From contig CALFAV010000058.1 of the NCBI GenBank assembly GCA_937946835.1, positions 1-53,331 on the forward strand: DNA of 53,331 bases, read 5' to 3'. Positions 1 to 5,984 of this stretch are shown piece after piece. Position 1 is the first letter of the stretch. Each line of letters opens with the position of its first letter. The notes below the pieces were generated by a model. It did not search any database and was not told the DNA's origin. It saw only the letters and a list, made by a program, of their open reading frames with translations. Source of the stretch: an uncultured Verrucomicrobiae bacterium. Its GTDB lineage: Bacteria; Verrucomicrobiota; Verrucomicrobiia; Limisphaerales; J093. The position numbers and the translations under genes were made by a program.

Positions 1-44
1 GGCGAAGTTGGGGCGAAGTTGGGGCGAAGTTGGGGCGAAGTTGG
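1..44. repeat. Short tandem repeat, 11-bp period
   Basis: Four head-to-tail copies of GCGAAGTTGGG start at positions 2, 13, 24 and 35. The array touches the left edge of the window, so its full copy number is unknown. The 11-bp period is not a multiple of three, which argues against a coding repeat. No gene can be supported around it. Confidence 0.85.
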
Positions 45-714
45 TCCAGCCCGGCAAGGCTGTCAACTGCTTTTTTGAAAATTTTTCTTCCCGCGGTCCC
101 CGCGGTTTTCCCGTCGCGGAGCCGCCACAATGTGTACAGCCCGGCAGCCCGATTTGGTGTCTCCATGCAGACAGCCATGAAGTGAAGGCGCGATCGGTTC
201 GGGGGAGCTGCGACCAGGGGCGACAGTTCGGCGAGCTATCGCTCCTAGGGCAATCCTTCCCGCCGATCGCCGCGGCCTCGCTGAGACCGCGGGCGGGACA
301 CGGCCACAGCCCGTCGGCGCCAGGGTAGCGGCGGGCGTCCCGCCTGCCGTGGAGCCGGGCTTCCAGCCCGGCGGACGTAACGCAGATTGGCAATCTGCCG
401 TATCGCCGGCTGCCAGCCGGCGGGGGGTGACGGTGCTGGCCTCCAGCCTGCCCGGGCCGCGGCGCAGCGCGGCCCTACCGGGGAGGGCGTCGCGGCGCCG
501 ACGCCGCCAGCCCGGGCGGCAGGATGCCGCCTTTTCCGGCAGCCAAGATGGCTGCCGCTACGGAGCGTCGGGCGGAGCTCGCCGCCCTCGCCCTCCCCAA
601 CAACCCAGTCTCGCGAAGCTCGCCTCTCAGTGTCGGCCGCCGGAGAGCAGCCGACTCAGGCCGTCGCGTCAGCTCGGGCGGATGCCAGGAAATGGGCAGC
701 TTTCCCGCCGCGGC
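45..714. other. Intergenic region, no gene supported
   Basis: No convincing coding sequence is seen. Open frames here are GC-rich frames crossing palindromic repeats. The right half holds a dispersed double-palindrome repeat (376-423), preceded by a related arm in which GAGCCGGGCTTCCAGCCCGG forms a further palindrome (about 352-373). No terminator with a T-run is visible for the minus-strand gene ending at 715. Confidence 0.6.
376..423 (+). repeat. Dispersed double-palindrome (REP-like) repeat, copy 1
   Basis: This copy has two adjacent palindromes: CAGATTGGCAATCTG, then CGCCGGCTGCCAGCCGGCG, joined by CCGTAT. Closely matching copies occur at 30881-30928 and 53077-53123, with a diverged inverted copy at 26349-26398. 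All lie outside genes. The architecture resembles bacterial REP/BIME elements. No RAYT transposase is visible in the window. Confidence 0.8.
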
Positions 715-1224
715 TCAGGTGAAGATGATCTGCGCGCCGGCGGACCGCTCGTAGAACTCGCCCACGGTCAGCACCTTGTCCACCTGCGGGACAAAGTCCT
801 CCGGTTTGAGATGGAACATGTCCACGGTGGCCTTGCAGGCGTAGATGCGCCCGCCGGCGTCGTGGATCATTTCGAGGAACTCGGACACGGGCGGGATGTC
901 CAGCTTTTCCATTTCCTTGCGCATCATGTGGGTGGCGAAAGCACTCATACCGGGCAAGGCACCCAACAGGGTGGGCAGGGGGAAACCCTTGGCGTCCGGC
1001 ACGCGCAGGGCCGGATTGCCCACGGTGGCGATGCGCAGCTTGTCCTGAAAGCCCTTCAGCACGGCGTAAAGGCCGAAGAAGGTGAAGAACAGGTTCGCCT
1101 CGATGCCCTCCATGCGCGCGCCGTTGGCCATGATCAGGCCCGGGTACACGCCGTCGAGGGTGCCGCGCGAAACAATGATCGAGACCTTGCGAATGCGGTC
1201 GGGACTGTTCGTGCTCATGGACAC
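715..1224 (-). CDS. DsrE/DsrF-like family protein (sulfur-carrier type)
   Basis: This 169-aa protein begins, after a short hydrophilic leader, with KVSIIVSRGTLDGVYPG, the first strand and loop typical of DsrE/DsrF/DrsH-like folds. A long Met-rich helix region follows (about 92-107). Its only cysteine, C130 in GGRIYACKATVDMF, sits where this family carries a persulfide-accepting Cys. DsrE-like proteins bind sulfane sulfur and pass it to TusA- or DsrC-type carriers. The gene is last of a minus-strand trio with a TusE/DsrC-like gene 6 nt upstream and an SQR-like flavoprotein. The family call is firm; the sulfur donor and acceptor are inferred. Confidence 0.8.
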   Translation of the reverse strand: MSMSTNSPDRIRKVSIIVSRGTLDGVYPGLIMANGARMEGIEANLFFTFFGLYAVLKGFQDKLRIATVGNPALRVPDAKGFPLPTLLGALPGMSAFATHMMRKEMEKLDIPPVSEFLEMIHDAGGRIYACKATVDMFHLKPEDFVPQVDKVLTVGEFYERSAGAQIIFT

Positions 1225-1230
1225 CTCCGT

Positions 1231-1545
1231 TCAGACACAACTGGCGGGTTTGGGCAGGCCGGCCACCAGCGCGGCCTTCTTGATGGGCCCGTCCGGGAAC
1301 AGGGCATAGAGGTCCTTCGTGGCAAAGCCGCCGACCTTGTTAAGCCGGCGCATGCCCGGCACGCTGCCCCGCTCGCGGTAATCGCGTTGCAGGAACTCGA
1401 TCACCTTCCAGTGCGCCTCGGTGAGCTGGAGGCCCAGCTCCTGGGCGAGCGCTTCCGCAATGGCGCGGCTCCATTGTTCGGGCCGGGTGAGGTAACCTTC
1501 GGCGTCCACCTCCACGGTCTGTCCAGCGATGTTCTTTTGTGCCAT
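1231..1545 (-). CDS. tusE: TusE/DsrC family sulfur relay protein
   Basis: At 104 aa this has the usual DsrC/TusE length and signatures: VDAEGYL near the N-terminus, the LTEAHWKVIEFLQRDY helix, and the C-terminal arm AGLPKPASCV. The penultimate Cys (C103, Cys-A of DsrC) is present. The second DsrC Cys, eleven residues earlier, is Ala (A92), so it cannot form the Cys-A/Cys-B trisulfide used in dissimilatory sulfite reduction and is TusE-like. A single Cys fits a persulfide relay role with the neighbouring DsrE-like protein and SQR-like flavoprotein. It starts 49 nt downstream of the flavoprotein gene. Confidence 0.9.
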   Translation of the reverse strand: MAQKNIAGQTVEVDAEGYLTRPEQWSRAIAEALAQELGLQLTEAHWKVIEFLQRDYRERGSVPGMRRLNKVGGFATKDLYALFPDGPIKKAALVAGLPKPASCV

Positions 1546-1594
1546 AGGTTCGAGATTTCAGGCTCGGGGTTGGTTTCTCAAAAGCGTCGGCGAC

Positions 1595-2860
1595 TCAGCC
1601 AACGGCCTCGGGCTTGAGGGCACCGGCGGGAATTTGTTTGCCCGCCAGGCTCATCCGATGCTCCACAAAGGGGATGGGCCAGCCCCGCAGGAGGACCTGC
1701 CAGTAAATCCACTTGAACGCCAGCTTGCCCCAGTGGTTGAGGCGCGATTCGCCCAGCAGCGCCAGCGGCCCCAACCGCGGGAACGGAAACCGCCCCGGCA
1801 CCGGCTCGAGATCGTAGTTGAAGTCGAGCAGGAACCCCTTGCCGAAGCCGGACTCGATGAAGCAGTTGGCATGGCCGTCAAACCGCTCGGGCAGCGGCTC
1901 CCCGCAGACGTGCGCCAGCACGTTCTCGGTGAGCACCTCCGCCTCGAAATGCGCGACCGAACCGGCCTTCGAGGTCGGCACATCCGTGGCGTCGCCAATG
2001 ACGAAGATGTTCTCGTGTCCGCGCGCGCGGAGCGTGTGGCGGTCGGTGGGGACGTAGTTCATTTCGTCGCCCAGGCCGGAGCGTTCGATCAGGTCCGCGC
2101 CGAGGTTGGGCGGCACGGTGACCAGCAGGTCGTAGGGCACGTCGCGCTCGTCCCACGAGACCAACGCGTGCCGCTCGTTGTCCACGCGCGCCACGGCAAA
2201 GTCGGTCACCACGTGAATGCGCTTGCGCTCGATCAGGCCGCTGAGGACCTGCGAGGCGATGGGCTTGGTGAACGCGCCCGACAGCGGGGTGACATAGACC
2301 AGTTCGGTCTTGTCCCGCAGCCCCTGCTCGCTCAACCACCAGTCGGCCAGGAAGGCAAATTCCAGCGGCGCCACCGGGCACTTGATGGGCATTTCGCTGA
2401 CGTGAACCACCAGCCGGCCGCCTCGCCAGTCGCGCAGCGCCGCGCTCAGGGCTTGGGCGCCCTCGAAGGTGTAAAACTCGTGCACGCGCCGGCGCCAGTC
2501 CCCGTCCGCCATCCCCTCGACCTGCTCGGGCACCGGCCGGGTGCCGGTGGCGATCACCAACAGGTCGTAGGGCAGTTCAGGGCCGTCGGCCAGGCGCACG
2601 CGGCGGCGGTCCGGCTCGATCCGGTCCACGGCGGCCTGGAGGAACTCCACGCCCCGGGGCAGGAACCGGCGTTTGGGACGGACCACATCCCGGGCCGTGT
2701 AAATGCCAAAGGGCAGGAACAGAAAGCCGGGTTGGTAAAAATGCTCGGCGGCCTCGTCCACCACGCGGATGCGCCAGTCCGCCGCGGGCAGGCGCCGGCG
2801 CAGTTTGTTGGCCATGATGGTGCCGGCCGTGCCGGCGCCCAGGATCAACAGCTCTTTCAT
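1595..2860 (-). CDS. SQR-like FAD/NAD(P)-dependent oxidoreductase
   Basis: This 421-aa two-Rossmann flavoprotein has an N-terminal GAGTAG dinucleotide-binding loop (residues 8-13), the YDLLVIATGTRPVP segment (about 98-111), and a second FAD motif NIFVIGDATDVPTSKAG (285-301). C161 in MPIKCPVAP and C334 in HANCFIESG fall near two redox cysteines of sulfide:quinone oxidoreductases; a third Cys near 128 is absent. The C-terminal part (about 345-400) is rich in aromatic and hydrophobic residues, consistent with membrane association. Linkage to TusE and DsrE genes suggests oxidation of sulfide or a thiol to protein-bound persulfide. A perfect 7-bp hairpin lies directly upstream of the start. Confidence 0.8.
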   Translation of the reverse strand: MKELLILGAGTAGTIMANKLRRRLPAADWRIRVVDEAAEHFYQPGFLFLPFGIYTARDVVRPKRRFLPRGVEFLQAAVDRIEPDRRRVRLADGPELPYDLLVIATGTRPVPEQVEGMADGDWRRRVHEFYTFEGAQALSAALRDWRGGRLVVHVSEMPIKCPVAPLEFAFLADWWLSEQGLRDKTELVYVTPLSGAFTKPIASQVLSGLIERKRIHVVTDFAVARVDNERHALVSWDERDVPYDLLVTVPPNLGADLIERSGLGDEMNYVPTDRHTLRARGHENIFVIGDATDVPTSKAGSVAHFEAEVLTENVLAHVCGEPLPERFDGHANCFIESGFGKGFLLDFNYDLEPVPGRFPFPRLGPLALLGESRLNHWGKLAFKWIYWQVLLRGWPIPFVEHRMSLAGKQIPAGALKPEAVG

Positions 2861-2864
2861 ACGC

Positions 2865-2882
2865 GCTCTGCCGGTGCAGAGC
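2865..2882 (-). promoter_or_regulatory. Hairpin overlapping the SQR-like gene ribosome-binding region
   Basis: A perfect 7-bp inverted repeat, GCTCTGC-N4-GCAGAGC, ends five bases before the ATG at 2860. In the minus-strand transcript the downstream arm GCAGAGC holds the only purine-rich ribosome-binding candidate. There is no T-run, so it is not a classic terminator. It could limit translation of the sulfur genes relative to the upstream BMC genes. Confidence 0.45.
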
Positions 2883-2913
2883 CGCCACCGCCCCGAAGGT
2901 TACACGCCGCCCC

Positions 2914-4260
2914 TCAGCCAAATTTCCGCTTCAACCGCCAGGCGTCGTAGGCCAAGCGCTGGGCGGAGGTCATGCGCGCAAAGTCCGGCGAACCGTCGGC
3001 GCGGGTGGGCCAGGCGGGAGCAGAAGGACCCGGTGTCCGGTGTCGGGGGCCGGAGGCCGATACGCCCGCAGGCTTGTCGGTGCCGGGCGCCGGTTTCGGA
3101 CTTCGCGTTTCGGATTTCAGACTTCCGCCTGCGCCCGCGGCAAGGGGGTTGTGGCGAACCTCCACCACGGCGCGGGTCCGCCCGCCGCCGTAACTCATGA
3201 CCGGGTCGGTCAGTTCGAGGTCTTTCTCCAGCGGCCGGTGCGGTTTGATGCCCTTGGCCTGGAGCACGCCGTGGTACGCCCGCACCGCCTCCTCGGGGGC
3301 AAGGTGGCCGTCGCTGATGAGCCGGAGCATCTCGATGAACGCAAGCTGGTGCTCGGCATGGTTGATCTTGCGGCCGAACAACGCCACGCGCGCGCCGTAC
3401 TTCTGGGCATCGTGGATGAGTTTGAAGGCGTCGTAGGTGGTGCCGGCTCCCCCGCCCAGGATGCCCACGACCATGTTCGGGTCATACTGGCAAAGCTCCT
3501 CCAGCGCGCGCGGCCCGTGATAGACGATCTTGAGGAACAGCGGCCGCCCCGCCTCGGGCACGCCGGCGAGGGTGCGCAGGATGTTGTCGTTGATGAACTC
3601 GCCCAGCTTCTCCGGCGGGATGCCGGAGTCCACGTTGGGGTCGAAGACCTCGAGGAAATGCCGGAACTTCTTGCGCTCGGCCTCCTCGCGGAAGGCCTTG
3701 TAGGCCTCGAGGGTGAGCCGGTCGCGCTCGACGTCGTTGACCCAGGTGACGCTGTACAGGCCAAGGTTGGCGCCGGGGAAGTCCTCGGTGGAGCGGTCAC
3801 ACTCGATGCGGCCGCACTGGATGTGGTCAATGCTGGCGCTGCGAAACGGCAGTGCCGGCTCGCGGGTGTAGCTGCCGTGACGGGCGGCCCAGATGTCGGT
3901 GGTGTCGTTGGCGCGCGCGGCCGGAGTGACGGGCGAGTGGCGGAAGAGCCCTTCTTTGATGGTGAGCAGGTCATTCACGTAGGGGGACATGAGCATGATG
4001 TCCACCAAACCCTGGTGAACGACCTCGCGGATGATGTCGAGGAACTCGGGCAGGTTGCGGTAGCCGAACTCCTCGCGGGTCCAGACCTCGGGCGAAAACT
4101 GCGCCGGCCGGGCGCCGCGCGCCGAAAGGTACGTGCGGGGGCCGGGCGCGCGCACGCCAAAGGCCATGTCCGCGTCCTTGGCGTCGGCCAAGATAAACGC
4201 CCGCGACGCCCGGTCGCGCCTGATCTCGGCGAGTTTGGCGTCGAGGGACTTCACGCTCAC
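2914..4260 (-). CDS. PVM-BMC-associated TIM-barrel protein (DeoC/LacD aldolase-like), candidate cargo
   Basis: This is about 448 aa from a GTG start overlapping the aldolase stop (GTGA). An upstream in-frame start would put a low-complexity segment in front and was rejected. The catalytic part (1-355) opens with AFILADAKDADMAFG. It has RPLFLKIVYHG, with K244 as candidate Schiff-base lysine, and a glycine-rich GGGAGTTYDAF (269-279) followed by VALFGRKI (292-299), resembling the phosphate-binding end of class I DhnA/LacD/DeoC barrels. After a Pro/Gly/Ser linker (365-422) comes a short amphipathic tail, MTSAQRLAYDAWRLKRKFG, that looks like a BMC encapsulation peptide. The reaction is unknown; a second aldolase or sugar-phosphate function is inference. 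Confidence 0.7.
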   Translation of the reverse strand: MSVKSLDAKLAEIRRDRASRAFILADAKDADMAFGVRAPGPRTYLSARGARPAQFSPEVWTREEFGYRNLPEFLDIIREVVHQGLVDIMLMSPYVNDLLTIKEGLFRHSPVTPAARANDTTDIWAARHGSYTREPALPFRSASIDHIQCGRIECDRSTEDFPGANLGLYSVTWVNDVERDRLTLEAYKAFREEAERKKFRHFLEVFDPNVDSGIPPEKLGEFINDNILRTLAGVPEAGRPLFLKIVYHGPRALEELCQYDPNMVVGILGGGAGTTYDAFKLIHDAQKYGARVALFGRKINHAEHQLAFIEMLRLISDGHLAPEEAVRAYHGVLQAKGIKPHRPLEKDLELTDPVMSYGGGRTRAVVEVRHNPLAAGAGGSLKSETRSPKPAPGTDKPAGVSASGPRHRTPGPSAPAWPTRADGSPDFARMTSAQRLAYDAWRLKRKFG

Positions 4261-5342
4261 TTCATCTGCGCCAGGATGCGGTCGGTGACCGCCTGCACGA
4301 TGGCCTCGGCCTCCGGGTCGGGCGCGGCGGCGGCGTCCGGGCGGTCCGGCACCTGGCAGGTGACGCCGGGACGCCATTCGTCGTTGTCGCACAGCTCGCA
4401 TTCCTTGAGGCCGTAACGCGGGTCCACGTAGCCGAGGCTCTGCTTGATCTTGAGCAGGTCCTGGAGTTGCTGGGGCGAAAAGGTCTGGGGTTTCACGCCG
4501 AGTTGGGCGGTGACCAGCAGCGTGCGGCAGTACGCCTCGACAATCTCCATGCGCCAGTAGGCTTCCTCGAGGTTGTTGTGGCTCCAGGTCACCACCCCGT
4601 GATTGGCCATGAGGATGGTGTTGTGCTGGTCCACCAGTTCGGCCACCAGCTTACCCATTTCCGGTGTGCCAGGGGTGCGGTACGGTGCCACGGCCACGGC
4701 GCAAAACACCTCGTACTCGGGCAACATGCAGGTGGGCGGAGCGATGCCGGCCACGGCAAAGCCGGTGGCATAGGGCGGATGCGCATGGCACGTGGCCACC
4801 GCCTTGGGCTGACGCTGCATGATTTGCAGGTGCATCAGGATTTCGCTGGTGCGCTTTTTGGTGCCCAGCAGTTGGTTGCCCTCGAAGTCCACCAGACACA
4901 TGTCCTCGGGTTTGAGCGCGCCCTTGCTGACCAGCGTGGGGGTGCAAAGGGCCAGGTCCTCGCCCACGCGGATGGCCATGTTGCCGCCGTTGCCGTCCAC
5001 GTATTCACGCAGCCAGAGGCGCCGGCCCATCTCGCAAATCTGTTGCTTGAGTTCGAGGGCCCGGGGGGAGTGGAAGAAGGCCTCCAACTCGGCCCGCGGC
5101 GATTTCGAGCTGAGGGGCTTGTCGGACGCGGCCGCCTGGTCGCCCCCCGCGGCCGAAGCGGCCCGGGCGGGCGCGCCCCGCCCCGTCGGCGCGCCGGCCT
5201 TGCCGGAGCGGCCGGTTTCCAACGCCTCGCGCACCAGGTCGCGCGCCGAAGGCGTGAGCAGGGCGTCGGCCGGAATCGAGTTCAGGTCCACGCCGCGGCG
5301 CAGCAGGTCTTCCACGTCGCGGGCGGTGATGACTTTTTTCAT
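4257..5342 (-). CDS. BMC class II aldolase (L-fuculose/L-rhamnulose-1-phosphate aldolase type)
   Basis: This 361-aa enzyme is expected to cleave fuculose-1-P or rhamnulose-1-P to DHAP and lactaldehyde in the BMC. The zinc site is visible: CHAHPPYATG gives H186 and H188, MANHGVV gives H248, and the catalytic acid is probably E167 in TSEILMH. Other family blocks are GNGGNMAIRV and SKGALKPEDM. An N-terminal extension (about 4-40, VITARDVEDLLRRG then TPSARDLVREAL) is tied to the core by an Ala/Gly/Ser linker (43-78), typical of an encapsulation peptide. The C-terminus also ends in an amphipathic helix, EAIVQAVTDRILAQ, after a Cys-containing region. The stop overlaps the next gene by 4 nt. Confidence 0.93.
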   Translation of the reverse strand: MKKVITARDVEDLLRRGVDLNSIPADALLTPSARDLVREALETGRSGKAGAPTGRGAPARAASAAGGDQAAASDKPLSSKSPRAELEAFFHSPRALELKQQICEMGRRLWLREYVDGNGGNMAIRVGEDLALCTPTLVSKGALKPEDMCLVDFEGNQLLGTKKRTSEILMHLQIMQRQPKAVATCHAHPPYATGFAVAGIAPPTCMLPEYEVFCAVAVAPYRTPGTPEMGKLVAELVDQHNTILMANHGVVTWSHNNLEEAYWRMEIVEAYCRTLLVTAQLGVKPQTFSPQQLQDLLKIKQSLGYVDPRYGLKECELCDNDEWRPGVTCQVPDRPDAAAAPDPEAEAIVQAVTDRILAQMK

Positions 5343-5644
5343 GGCGGGAATGGGGAGTAAAACACCTCGTCAATGAGCGCGGTGTTGATGGCGTCCACCG
5401 GGGTGGGCTGATCAAACGGCTGGGCCGCCTCGCGCCCCTCGACGTAGCCGATCACATCGCCCACACCGCCGCCCAGGTTGTCGTAAACCACCAGACTGGG
5501 GTCGCGGCTGAGCGTGATGGGGCGTTGGCCCGCTTCCGGGAAGTGCTCCCGGGTAAAGGGCGTGACCAGCAACCAGCGCCCGCCTGCGAACGGCGGGATG
5601 GTGCGGCTGAGCGTGACGCGGCCGATGACCGTGCCCAGTTTCAT
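5339..5644 (-). CDS. BMC-P shell pentamer protein (EutN/CcmL family), copy 3
   Basis: The 101-aa start MKLGTVIGRVTLSRTIPPFAGGRWLLVTP matches the EutN/CcmL pattern, whose pentamers cap the vertices of microcompartments. The middle carries VVYDNLGGGVGDVIGYVEG, the conserved D-x-x-G-G-G-x-G loop, and the C-terminus ends with IDEVFYSP. It overlaps the aldolase start (ATGA) and the upstream BMC-P stop by 4 nt, so these genes are probably translationally coupled. The long open frame further upstream is the antisense-like extension of a neighbour and was not used. Confidence 0.93.
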   Translation of the reverse strand: MKLGTVIGRVTLSRTIPPFAGGRWLLVTPFTREHFPEAGQRPITLSRDPSLVVYDNLGGGVGDVIGYVEGREAAQPFDQPTPVDAINTALIDEVFYSPFPP

Positions 5645-5979
5645 ACCCGAGCAGCCAGAGAAGTGACGCGCTGCCCGGCCGCGCCGCGGGCCGCGTCTTC
5701 CAGGGCGGTCGTGCCGGGGGTGACCTCGTCCACAATGCCGATGATCATCCAACGGGCCGGGCTTTTGTCGTCGCCGACCGCACGGCGGGCGGCCAGGCCG
5801 TCGCTGGAAAGGATGACCCGCTGATGCAGGCCGGCGCCCAGGGCATCCAGGGCCACCAGCGGCGCGGCTTCCGGCTGGCCGTCGCGGCTGATGGGCTGGC
5901 AAATGATCAGCCGCCAGCCCGCCAGGCTCGGGTGCTTGCGGGTGGCGGTGACGTTGCCTTCGACGCGGGCCAGGAGCAT
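5641..5979 (-). CDS. BMC-P shell pentamer protein (EutN/CcmL family), copy 2
   Basis: This 112-aa protein starts MLLARVEGNVTATRKHPSLAGWRLIICQP, the EutN/CcmL N-terminal strand and loop. It has VALDALGAGLHQRVILSSDG as the pore-side glycine loop and WMIIGIVDEV as the C-terminal strand. A tail of about 20 residues (GTTALEDAARGAAGQRVTSL) is longer than in the other two copies. It begins 5 nt after the aldehyde dehydrogenase stop and overlaps copy 3 by 4 nt. Confidence 0.94.
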   Translation of the reverse strand: MLLARVEGNVTATRKHPSLAGWRLIICQPISRDGQPEAAPLVALDALGAGLHQRVILSSDGLAARRAVGDDKSPARWMIIGIVDEVTPGTTALEDAARGAAGQRVTSLAARV

Positions 5980-5984
5980 GGGGG

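Noticed and set aside
349-1617. Plus-strand open frame of 422 codons over the DsrE and TusE genes
   Set aside because: The minus strand carries clear DsrE-like and TusE-like proteins; this frame begins in a palindromic repeat.
2861-2913. Terminator between the BMC operon and the sulfur genes
   Set aside because: The hairpin there has no T-run and sits at the downstream gene's ribosome-binding site.
4258-4401. N-terminal extension of the TIM-barrel protein to residue -47
   Set aside because: The segment is Arg/Gly/Pro-rich out-of-frame reading of the aldolase gene; the GTG at 4260 overlaps the aldolase stop like other junctions in the operon.
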